From assembly GCA_003164655.1 (NCBI GenBank), contig PLTW01000202.1:2351-9003 (forward strand): a DNA stretch of 6,653 nucleotides. Reading direction: 5' to 3'. Source of the DNA: Actinomycetota bacterium (GTDB lineage Bacteria; Actinomycetota; Thermoleophilia; UBA2241). Under the pieces are notes generated by a model, which was given only the letters and a program-made list of their open reading frames with translations, ran no database searches and was not told the DNA's origin. This document shows positions 1 to 6,653 of the stretch, piece by piece (position 1 is the stretch's first letter; the number at the start of each line of letters is the position of its first letter). The position numbers and the translations under genes are program-made.

Positions 1-621
1 GTCGATGGCGCCGGCCATGAGCGACCGGCAGGTGTCCCACTGGTCGGCGCTCGCGGCGGCGGTGAGCGCGTAGATGTGCCCGCCGGCGGCCAGCAGATAG
101 AGCCAGCCCACCTGGCGCACGCCCGAGATCGTGACGGCGAACGGCACGACTACGCCCGAGAGACCGTTCAGCGACACCGGCGAGACCGTCCCGGCCTGGG
201 CGTCGGGGCCCATCTTGGCCACCATGGCCGCGCCGAGAGTGTGCAGCAGGGCGGTGAGCTGCGCGGCCTCGGCGCTGGTCGGCGACGTGCCGGTGTCGAC
301 CACCGACACCGTCAGCGCGTCGAGATACCGGCCGCCGACGCGCGTGCCCTTGGTGTCGACGAAGGACACCTCGAAGGCGGCGCCGGTCGCGGCGCTCGCC
401 GTGCGCCACTGGGTGAGGCGTCGGTCGACGTCGAGCGAGAACCGGTAGGTCGTGTTCGCGTAGTGCGCAGCGCCGCCGTCGCTGCCGCCGCCTCCGCCGC
501 CGCAGCCCGCCGTTGTCAGGCCGACCAGCGCGACCAGCGCGGCCAGCGCCACGACGATCGCGACCGCCGGGACGGACGGTAAGGCGAGAGGCCGCGAGGC
601 GGCCGGCCGGCAACGGCGCAC
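1..621 (-). CDS. Putative secreted lipoprotein, C-terminus cut off by the window edge
   Basis: I read 207 codons on the minus strand from a GTG to the window edge without a stop. The N-terminus has arginines (residues 2, 3, 5 and 10), a hydrophobic stretch at about 17-35 rich in Val, Ala and Leu, then TTAGC with the cysteine at residue 40. This looks like a type II signal peptide, although Thr at -3 of the lipobox is less usual than Leu. A glycine-rich spacer of about ten residues follows. The mature part begins with a YRFSLDVD segment and later has alternating beta-like stretches (GWLYLLAAGGHIYALTAAA, then DQWDTC). That pattern recalls PsbP/DcrB/Mog1-like lipoproteins, but this is an inference from shape only. 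It starts about 20 bases after the decarboxylase stop on the same strand, so the two are probably co-transcribed. An in-frame GTG four codons upstream (633) is a possible alternative start, but it leaves only about two bases after AGGA. Function unknown. Confidence 0.75.
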   Translation of the reverse strand, partial: MRRCRPAASRPLALPSVPAVAIVVALAALVALVGLTTAGCGGGGGGSDGGAAHYANTTYRFSLDVDRRLTQWRTASAATGAAFEVSFVDTKGTRVGGRYLDALTVSVVDTGTSPTSAEAAQLTALLHTLGAAMVAKMGPDAQAGTVSPVSLNGLSGVVVPFAVTISGVRQVGWLYLLAAGGHIYALTAAASADQWDTCRSLMAGAID

Positions 622-640
622 CGTCGTGACCACCTTCCTT

Positions 641-2119
641 TCAGCTCACGACGCGCAGCGTCTTTAAGGTGAGGTCCTCGGGGCCGTGAACGTGCATGGC
701 GCGGGCCGCGGCCTCGCTCAGGTAGGCGGCGATCTCGTCGGAGATCTCCTCGCCGGGGGCTACGATGGGAATGCCCGGCGGGTAGGGGGCCACCATCTCG
801 GCGCTCACCCGACCGGCCGTGTGCTCCACCGGGACCGCTTCCGACCTCGCAAAGAAGGCGTCGCGCGGGGTCATGACCTGGCGGGTGAAGCGCGGCCAGT
901 TCGCCGGCAAGGCCGCACCGTGGAGGGGGCGGGCGCCGCGCCGGCGGGCGGCGAGGTCGGTCATGGCGGCGGCAAACAGGGCGACGTCGTCGTGCGAGTC
1001 GCCGTAGGTGACGTTGAGCAGCACGTTCAGTGGGTCGGCCGCCTCGACGGCGATGCCGTAGTCGTCGCGCAGCGCCGTCTCGAGCTCGTAGCCGGTGACG
1101 CCCAGACCGGCGGCCGACACCGTGACGCGCGTGCGGTCGAGGTCGGCGACGCCGTCCTGGCCCAGGACCTCGTCGGACAGGACGCGCACGCCCTCGAGGG
1201 GCGCGAGGCGGGCGCGCAGCCACTCGGCGTTGTCGACCGCCCGCGACCAGAGTTGCTCGCCCTGGGTGGCCATCTGTGCCCGGGCCGCGTCGATCGAGGC
1301 GTAGATGAGCGCCTGGGGGCTCGTGCTCTGGGTCATCTTGACGACGCTCTCGAGGCGCTGCAGGCCGAGCCGCTCGCCGCGGGCGACGATCGCCGACGAC
1401 TGGGTGAGGCCGCTGATCAGTTTGTGAACGCTCGTCACCATGGCGTCGGCGCCGGCCGACATGGCGTCGAGCGGCAGCCGGCTGCAGAATCGCAGGTGGG
1501 GCCCCCACGCCTGGTCGACCACGAGCGGCAGCCCGCCCTGGTGGGCCACGCCGGCGATCGCGTCGAGCGCCGCGCAGACGCCGTTGCTGCTGGGCGACAC
1601 GACGAACACGGCCTTGGACTCGGGGTGCGCCGCGACCGCCGCGGCGACGCGCTCGGCGGGCACGTTCAGGGGGATACCCCAGAGCGGATCGATGGTCGGC
1701 TCGACGTAGTGCGGCACGGCGCCCGAGAAGATCAGCGCGGCCTGCACCGACTTGTGGGCGTTGCGCGGCAGAATGACGCCGTCGCCCGGCCCCGCCAGGC
1801 CCAGCAGCAGGGAGTGGATGCCGCTGGTCGAGCCGTTGACCAAAAAGAAGCAGCGCTCGCCGCCCCAGGCCGCGGCCGCCAGGTCTTCGGCGCGGCGCAC
1901 GAGGCCCGTCGACTCGCGCGTGTCTTCGACGCCGCCGGCCATGGCCACATCGACGGCCAGCAGGGCGGCGCCGAAGACCTCGCGCATGATCGGCGGCGCG
2001 CCCTTGCCGAGCTTGTGCCCGGGAGTGTGAAAGGCGACCATGCCCCTGGTGCGATAGCCGAGTAGGGCATCGATGTAGGGGGTGGTCGCCTGGGCGGGTG
2101 TCTGCTGCGGTTTTCTCAT
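641..2119 (-). CDS. PLP-dependent Orn/Lys/Arg decarboxylase family protein (492 aa)
   Basis: This is a fold-type I PLP enzyme of the short Orn/Lys/Arg decarboxylase family, about the size of Bacillus SpeA/YaaO-type proteins (roughly 480-490 aa). The family makes polyamine precursors such as agmatine, cadaverine or putrescine from basic amino acids in the cytoplasm. Family marks seen: HTPGHK at 31-36, NGSTSGIHS at 95-103 in the cofactor-phosphate region, the cofactor aspartate D202 in VDQAWGPH, the Schiff-base lysine K233 in SVHK, TQSTSPQALIYASID at about 263-277, and the C-terminal PYPPGIP motif at 445-451. The residue after D202 is Gln, where I expect Glu in many relatives. Substrate (Arg, Lys or Orn) cannot be assigned from sequence. 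ATG 2119 is chosen because GAGGGAG lies 5 bases upstream. The gene diverges from gltX and is followed closely by the lipoprotein gene. No frameshift or truncation is seen. Confidence 0.93.
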   Translation of the reverse strand: MRKPQQTPAQATTPYIDALLGYRTRGMVAFHTPGHKLGKGAPPIMREVFGAALLAVDVAMAGGVEDTRESTGLVRRAEDLAAAAWGGERCFFLVNGSTSGIHSLLLGLAGPGDGVILPRNAHKSVQAALIFSGAVPHYVEPTIDPLWGIPLNVPAERVAAAVAAHPESKAVFVVSPSSNGVCAALDAIAGVAHQGGLPLVVDQAWGPHLRFCSRLPLDAMSAGADAMVTSVHKLISGLTQSSAIVARGERLGLQRLESVVKMTQSTSPQALIYASIDAARAQMATQGEQLWSRAVDNAEWLRARLAPLEGVRVLSDEVLGQDGVADLDRTRVTVSAAGLGVTGYELETALRDDYGIAVEAADPLNVLLNVTYGDSHDDVALFAAAMTDLAARRRGARPLHGAALPANWPRFTRQVMTPRDAFFARSEAVPVEHTAGRVSAEMVAPYPPGIPIVAPGEEISDEIAAYLSEAAARAMHVHGPEDLTLKTLRVVS

Positions 2120-2124
2120 GCCGG

Positions 2125-2131
2125 CTCCCTC
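2125..2131 (-). promoter_or_regulatory. Shine-Dalgarno of the decarboxylase gene
   Basis: On the minus strand GAGGGAG sits 5 bases before ATG 2119. It fixes that start; no other in-frame start has a comparable site. Confidence 0.7.
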
Positions 2132-2140
2132 GGGCCATCC

Positions 2141-2149
2141 AGTGTATCA
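2141..2149 (-). promoter_or_regulatory. Possible extended -10 promoter for the decarboxylase
   Basis: On the minus strand TGATACACT fits an extended -10 (TG, one base, then TACACT, 4 of 6 to TATAAT). It would start transcription roughly 15-20 bases before the ATG. No convincing -35 is seen at 16-18 bases upstream. It is one of the few AT-containing patches in the divergent intergenic region, and a weak TATCAC lies on the other strand of the same patch. Confidence 0.3.
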
Positions 2150-2203
2150 CCCGCTCTGCAGGCGTAGCGGCGGTGGTAGACTCGGAGGTTGTCGACCGGC
2201 GAC

Positions 2204-2226
2204 GACCATAAGGCGGTGACCATAAG
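2204..2226 (+). repeat. Direct repeat GACCATAAG x2 at the gltX start
   Basis: GACCATAAG occurs at 2204-2212 and again at 2218-2226, copies starting 14 bases apart, flanking the GTG 2216 candidate start. Because 14 is not a multiple of three, it is not a simple codon duplication. It could be an operator-like pair of half-sites or chance. Confidence 0.5.
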
Positions 2227-3741
2227 TCTCGACCACACGGTGAGGGTGCGCTTCGCGCCGAGCCCCACGGGCACGCTGCATATCGGTTCGGCGCGCACCG
2301 CTCTCTACAACTTTCTGTTCGCCCGCCACGCCGGCGGCAGCTTTGTCGTGCGCATCGAAGACACCGACGCGGCGCGTTCCGAGGAGCGCTTCGAGCAGGC
2401 CATCCTCGACGATCTCGCCTGGCTGGGCCTCTTCTGGGACGAAGGTCCCGATCGCGGCGGGCCGTACGGCCCTTACCGCCAGGCCGAGCGTCTCGCGACC
2501 TACCGCGAGGAGGCCAACACGCTGGTCGCCGCGGGTCGCGCGTACCCATGCTTCTGCAGCCAGGAGCGCCTCGACGGGCTGCGTGCCGCGGCGCTCGCGG
2601 CCGGCCGGCCGGCCGGCTACGACGGGCATTGCCGGCGGCTCGACGCCGCCGAGGTCGAGCGGCGTCTGGCGGCCGGCGAGCCGGCCGCCCTGCGGTTCGC
2701 CGTGCCCGCCGGCGACGTGACCTTCGACGACGTCATTCGCGGCCCGATCACGATCGCCGGCGACGCCATCGGCGACTTCATCATCCTGCGTTCCGATCGC
2801 ACGCCCAGCTACAACTTTGCCGCCGCCGTCGACGACGCCGCCATGGCCATCACGCACGTCATCCGCGGCGACGACCACCTCACCAACACGGCTCGTCAGG
2901 AGCTGCTGCGCCGCGCGCTGTACCCGGCCGCGGCGGCCCCCGTCTACGCCCACCACGCCATGATCCTGGCGCCCGACGGCGGCAAGCTGTCAAAGCGTCA
3001 CGGGGCGACGTCGGTGGGCGACTACCGCGAGCTCGGCTACCTGCCACAGGCGGTCGTCAACTATCTGGCGCTGCTCTCGTGGTCGCACGGCGACGACGAG
3101 GTGCTGGGCGTTGAGCGGCTCATCGCCGCCTTTGAGCCGGGCGCGCTGTCGGCCAGTCCGGCGATCTTCGACATAGAGAAGCTCGCCTGGCTGAACCACC
3201 AGTGGATCATGGGCTCGAGCGACGCCGAGCACGAGCGCCTCGTGGGCGAGCGCCTGCCGGTCGGTACCCCGGTGCCGGTCGTCGCCGCGCTCGCCGCCGC
3301 CTGCAAGTCGTCGCTCGAGCGCTACGGCGACGTGCCGGCGCTCGCCGCCGCCGTGCTCGAGCGGCCCACCCTCGACGACGACACGCGGCGGGTGCTCGCT
3401 GCCGTCGGCGAGCGCCTGGCCCTCTTCGCCGAGCTGCGCCGGCGGGCGCCCCAGCCCTACCTCGCAGCCGACGAGGCCCGCGGCCTGCTGGGAGACTACC
3501 GCCGGCAGGGCAAGGAGCGCCTGGCGCTCGGCCCGCGCGATCTGCTCATGCCGCTGCGTCAGGCGCTCACCGGTCGCGACCACGGTCCCGAGCTGCACTT
3601 CGTGCTCGCCGCGCTTTCGGCCGGCGAGACTCTCACGCGCCTCGCGGCGACCGTAGACGGCATCGCGGCCGGCGGCGACGATTCGCCCGCCGCGGCGCCC
3701 GCCGCCGCGCCGCCCGCCGTTACGACCGAAGGAGACCGACG

Positions 3742-3745
<4 letters not shown>
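2216..3745 (+). CDS. gltX: Glutamyl-tRNA synthetase (GltX)
   Basis: A class I aminoacyl-tRNA synthetase that attaches glutamate to tRNA-Glu; in bacteria lacking GlnRS the same enzyme also charges tRNA-Gln. Numbered from GTG 2216 (509 aa), the catalytic domain opens with VRVRFAPSPTGTLHIGS carrying the HIGH-type motif HIGS at 22-25. It contains RIEDTD at about 46-51, an inserted domain with C112, C114 and YDGHC (C139) resembling the E. coli zinc site, VIRGDDHL at about 215-222, and the KMSKS-type KLSKR at 257-261. The anticodon-binding part ends near GRDHGPELHFVLAAL. The last 28 or so residues are an Ala/Pro-rich tail absent from typical GluRS. The start is uncertain: TTG 2189 has GGAGG directly touching it, GTG 2216 has only AAGG two bases away, and GTG 2240 gives the usual family N-terminus but no Shine-Dalgarno. 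The 3' end overlaps cysS by 4 bases. Confidence 0.96.
2668..2689 (+). repeat. 10-bp inverted repeat in gltX
   Basis: GGCGGCCGGC at 2668-2677 and its exact reverse complement at 2680-2689 are separated by GA; in RNA this would fold as 9 bp with a CGAG loop. It lies inside the reading frame and encodes LAAGEPAAL in the inserted domain of GluRS. Confidence 0.7.
3729..3734 (+). promoter_or_regulatory. Shine-Dalgarno of cysS inside the gltX tail
   Basis: AAGGAG lies 7 bases before GTG 3742, the best-formed ribosome binding site in the plus-strand operon. It decides the cysS start and sits within the last codons of gltX. Confidence 0.8.
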
Positions 3746-5324
<1,579 letters not shown>

Positions 5325-5325
<1 letters not shown>

Positions 5326-5393
5326 TGACCGGCGCGGCGAATCGCACGGACACGGCGGGACCGGCGGCCTGCGGCCGCCGGTCCCCCACCTGA
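5325..5393 (+). CDS. Possible 22-aa bridging ORF between cysS and rlmB
   Basis: An ATG overlaps the cysS stop (TGATG) and opens a 22-codon frame ending in TGA two bases before the rlmB GTG. AAGGG lies three bases before the ATG, which is close but usable. The predicted peptide starts MTGAANRTDTAGP and resembles nothing I recognise. Its value, if real, is likely to be the act of translation rather than the peptide: ribosomes leaving cysS could re-start here, open the hairpin inside the frame, and stop next to the rlmB start. It could equally be a chance frame in GC-rich spacer DNA, so confidence is low. Confidence 0.25.
5357..5385 (+). repeat. Perfect 13-bp hairpin, TGC loop, before rlmB
   Basis: GGGACCGGCGGCC at 5357-5369 pairs exactly with 5373-5385 around the loop TGC. 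It ends 10 bases before the rlmB GTG, where a Shine-Dalgarno would be expected and is not seen. What follows is CCACCTGACC, with no T-run, so a standard intrinsic terminator is not supported. Confidence 0.85.
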
Positions 5394-5395
5394 CC

Positions 5396-6157
5396 GTGGA
5401 CTGGCTCTACGGCCGGCAGGTCGTGCGCCTGGCCTTCGCGGACGGCGCGAAGCGCCGTCCGCGAAGGCTCGTGGCGACCCCCGAAGGCGCCGCCTGGCTT
5501 TCCGGCCGCGGCGTCGCCGCAGATCGCGGCCCCGAGGTCGAGAGAGTCGACCCCCACGAGCTGCAGGGGCTCACCGGCAGCCGCGAGCACCAGGGTGTCG
5601 CCTGCCTCGTAGGCGACTATCCGTACGTCGCGCCGGCGGCGCTGCTGGCCTGCGATCTGCTCGTGGTGCTCGACGAGGTCACCGACCCCCGCAACCTGGG
5701 CGCCATCGCGCGCAGCGCCCTGGCCGCCGGCGCCGGCGGACTGGCGCTGCCCCGTCACCGCTCGGCGGCGGTCACGCCGGCCGCGGTCAAGGCGTCGGCG
5801 GGAGCCGCCGAGCACCTGGACATCGCCCACGTGACCAACGTGGCCGGGTTTCTGGGGGAGTGCCGGCGGGCCGGGCACTGGGTCTACGGGGCGGCCGGCG
5901 ACGCCGGCCGCCCCTACGACGACCTCGACCTCTGCGGCAAGGTAGCGCTCGTGTTCGGCGCGGAGGGCCGCGGGCTGCGCCCGCTGGTGCGCCGCGCCTG
6001 CGACGAGCTTGCCGCGATCCCCATGCAGGGTCCGGTCGACAGCTTGAACGTGAGCGTGGCCGCCGCCCTGTTTCTCTACGAGGTGCGCCGTCAGGGCCGG
6101 GCGCTCACGGCCGCCCGGCCGCCCGGGCGCGAGCCCGGTCTGCGCGGGGGAGCCTGA
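5396..6157 (+). CDS. rlmB: TrmH/SpoU-family 23S rRNA 2'-O-ribose methyltransferase (RlmB type)
   Basis: An S-adenosylmethionine-dependent SPOUT methyltransferase. The RlmB branch methylates the ribose of G2251 (E. coli numbering) in the ribosomal P-loop. The 253-aa length fits RlmB (about 245). The N-terminal L30e-like substrate-binding part begins VDWLYGRQVV and includes EHQGVACLV at 64-72. The catalytic SPOUT domain has the three family motifs: LDEVTDPRNLGAIARSA at 92-108 (N100 and R106), LVFGAEGRGL at 185-194 (E190), and IPMQGPVDSLNVSVAAALFLYE at 208-229, which forms the knot and cofactor site. GTG 5396 is chosen because it gives the usual WLYGR N-terminus; there is no Shine-Dalgarno and no sensible in-frame start upstream. 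The last 20 or so residues are an unconserved Arg/Pro/Gly tail. The exact modified base cannot be proven from sequence. Confidence 0.93.
   Translation: MDWLYGRQVVRLAFADGAKRRPRRLVATPEGAAWLSGRGVAADRGPEVERVDPHELQGLTGSREHQGVACLVGDYPYVAPAALLACDLLVVLDEVTDPRNLGAIARSALAAGAGGLALPRHRSAAVTPAAVKASAGAAEHLDIAHVTNVAGFLGECRRAGHWVYGAAGDAGRPYDDLDLCGKVALVFGAEGRGLRPLVRRACDELAAIPMQGPVDSLNVSVAAALFLYEVRRQGRALTAARPPGREPGLRGGA
5432..5468 (+). repeat. Perfect 17-bp hairpin, GAA loop, inside rlmB
   Basis: GCCTTCGCGGACGGCGC at 5432-5448 pairs without mismatch with 5452-5468 around GAA, with a further G-U possible at the base. It encodes AFADGAKRRPRR in the RlmB N-terminal domain, 36 bases after the start codon. Confidence 0.9.
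5724..5739 (+). repeat. 16-bp perfect palindrome in rlmB
   Basis: CCGCCGGCGCCGGCGG is fully self-complementary with no loop. It encodes AAGAGG just after SPOUT motif 1. Confidence 0.75.
5795..5811 (+). repeat. 7-bp hairpin, GAG loop, in rlmB
   Basis: TCGGCGG and CCGCCGA flank GAG. It is short enough to be chance in this GC content, and is listed because it shares the 3-base loop layout of the longer hairpins nearby. Confidence 0.5.
5888..5914 (+). repeat. Perfect 12-bp hairpin, GAC loop, inside rlmB
   Basis: GGGGCGGCCGGC at 5888-5899 pairs exactly with 5903-5914 around GAC. It encodes GAAGDAGRP, a loop region of the SPOUT domain between motifs 1 and 2. Confidence 0.85.
6146..6152 (+). promoter_or_regulatory. 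Shine-Dalgarno of the NYN gene within rlmB
   Basis: GGGGGAG ends 10 bases before ATG 6163 and lies in the last codons of rlmB. It supports that ATG and close coupling of the two genes. Confidence 0.6.
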
Positions 6158-6162
6158 CGGGC

Positions 6163-6653
6163 ATGGCCGCGGGCGCCCACGACTCCTACATCGTCGACGG
6201 CTACAACGTCCTGCACGCCCTGTTCCCGGGCCTCCAGCTCGAGCAGCTCGAGGACCGGCGCCGCTGGCTGGCCGACCAGCTCGCCGGCTTCGCCGCCCTG
6301 CGCGGCGCCGAGGTCACCCTCGTCTTCGACGCCCACTCGCAGCCCCGGTCGACCTGCGAGCGGCTGGCCGGCACGCGGGTCGAGGTGTGCTTCGCCGGCG
6401 GTTTGCAGTCGGCCGACGAGATGATCGCCCGGCTGGTCGCCGACGAGCCGGCCGACGCGGCCATCGTCGTCGTGTCGGCCGACTACGAGGTGCAGCGTAC
6501 GGCGACTCGGGCCGGCGTGCGGCGCATGACCCCTCGCGAGCTGGGCGCCGAGATCGGCGTCAGCCACAAAGAGCTTGCAAACGACGAGAAGACCAGTACA
6601 ATACCGACAACACTTGAGGATAAACTTGACCTTGAGACTTGGCGCAAGCTGGA
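6163..6653 (+). CDS. yacP: YacP/Rae1-like NYN-domain RNase, 3' end cut off by the window
   Basis: An NYN (PIN-like) domain protein of the YacP family. The Bacillus subtilis member Rae1/YacP associates with ribosomes and cleaves mRNA in the A site; a similar job here is inferred from family and from its place behind tRNA-charging and rRNA-modification genes. The 163 residues visible show YIVDGYNVLHAL at 9-20 (D12 and N15), VTLVFDAHS at 51-59 (D56), SADEMIARLV at 83-92 (D85) and IVVVSADYEVQ at 101-111 (D107), the acidic residues expected to bind metal in this fold. LEDKLDLETWRKL at 151-163 matches the usual family C-terminus, so probably only a few residues are missing. ATG 6163 lies five bases after the rlmB stop. 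Residues 27-32 show a tandem duplication of CAGCTCGAG giving QLEQLE. The last 88 bases fall to about 47% GC with codons (AAA, ATA, ACA, CTT) unlike the rest. Confidence 0.9.
   Translation, partial: MAAGAHDSYIVDGYNVLHALFPGLQLEQLEDRRRWLADQLAGFAALRGAEVTLVFDAHSQPRSTCERLAGTRVEVCFAGGLQSADEMIARLVADEPADAAIVVVSADYEVQRTATRAGVRRMTPRELGAEIGVSHKELANDEKTSTIPTTLEDKLDLETWRKL
6575..6602 (+). promoter_or_regulatory. Probable sigma-70-type promoter inside the 3' end of the NYN gene
   Basis: TTGCAA (4 of 6 to TTGACA) and TACAAT (5 of 6 to TATAAT) are separated by 16 bases, in a stretch that is abruptly AT-richer than the rest of the window. It points rightward and would drive whatever gene follows beyond the window; in related gene orders that is often a sigma factor or ribosome/secretion gene, which cannot be seen here. 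Confidence 0.5.

Noticed and set aside
686..2065. Long plus-strand frame opposite the decarboxylase
   Set aside because: It is an antisense shadow with low-complexity Arg/Gly/Ala composition, no Shine-Dalgarno and no recognisable domain.
2177..2182. TAGACT as a -10 box for gltX
   Set aside because: Only 4 of 6 match and no -35 at the right distance; the predicted start would remove the GGAGG.
2120..2240. T-box or other riboswitch leader upstream of gltX
   Set aside because: The space is about 100 bases, with no T-box sequence, no terminator/antiterminator pair and no recognisable aptamer.
516..2549. Very long open frame on the minus strand in another frame across the decarboxylase
   Set aside because: Arg/Ala/Gly/Pro-rich shadow of the decarboxylase caused by high GC; it has no family motifs, while the 641-2119 frame has a full set.
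5357..5390. Intrinsic terminator after cysS
   Set aside because: The stem is strong but is followed by C-rich sequence, not a T-run, and rlmB begins 10 bases later; kept as an unexplained hairpin.
6109..6138. 8-bp tandem repeat and a 6-bp stem with GCGA tetraloop in the rlmB tail
   Set aside because: Short and in an Arg/Pro/Gly coding tail; expected at this GC content, with no T-run for termination.

Overview
The window is GC-rich (above about 70% by eye, with third codon positions almost always G or C). It carries single-copy housekeeping genes in an order typical of deep-branching, high-GC Actinomycetota-like lineages: gltX, cysS, rlmB and a YacP-type NYN nuclease in one tight rightward run. 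Gene order and GC make a high-GC actinobacterium (Thermoleophilia, Rubrobacteria or Coriobacteriia-like) the most natural guess. No marker gene here proves it. The sequence is ordinary chromosome: there is no IS element, phage gene, CRISPR array, tRNA or rRNA.

Layout. On the minus strand, a PLP-dependent Orn/Lys/Arg decarboxylase-family enzyme (641-2119) is followed about 20 bases downstream by a secreted lipoprotein (about 621 to 1) that runs off the left edge. A roughly 100-base divergent intergenic region (2120-2215) separates this pair from the plus-strand operon. That operon is gltX (ending 3745), cysS (3742-5325, overlapping gltX by 4 bases), a 70-base gap, rlmB (5396-6157), then the YacP/NYN gene (6163 to beyond the right edge).

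How the genes fit together. The plus-strand operon is a translation module. Two aminoacyl-tRNA synthetases (Glu and Cys) are followed by a TrmH/SpoU-family 23S rRNA 2'-O-ribose methyltransferase and an NYN-fold RNase related to Bacillus Rae1/YacP, which cuts mRNA on ribosomes. Start and stop overlaps plus well-placed Shine-Dalgarno sequences suggest translational coupling. The minus-strand pair is a separate unit, probably polyamine or amino-acid metabolism plus an envelope lipoprotein of unknown role.

I do not see a new multi-gene system. The unexplained signal is structural. Several perfect inverted repeats with tiny loops cluster in and just before rlmB: a 13-bp stem, a 17-bp stem, a 12-bp stem, a 16-bp palindrome and a 7-bp stem, four of the five with 3-base loops. 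The first lies inside a 22-codon reading frame that exactly bridges the cysS stop and the rlmB start. The 3' end of the NYN gene drops abruptly to about 47% GC and contains a near-consensus sigma-70-type promoter pointing out of the window.
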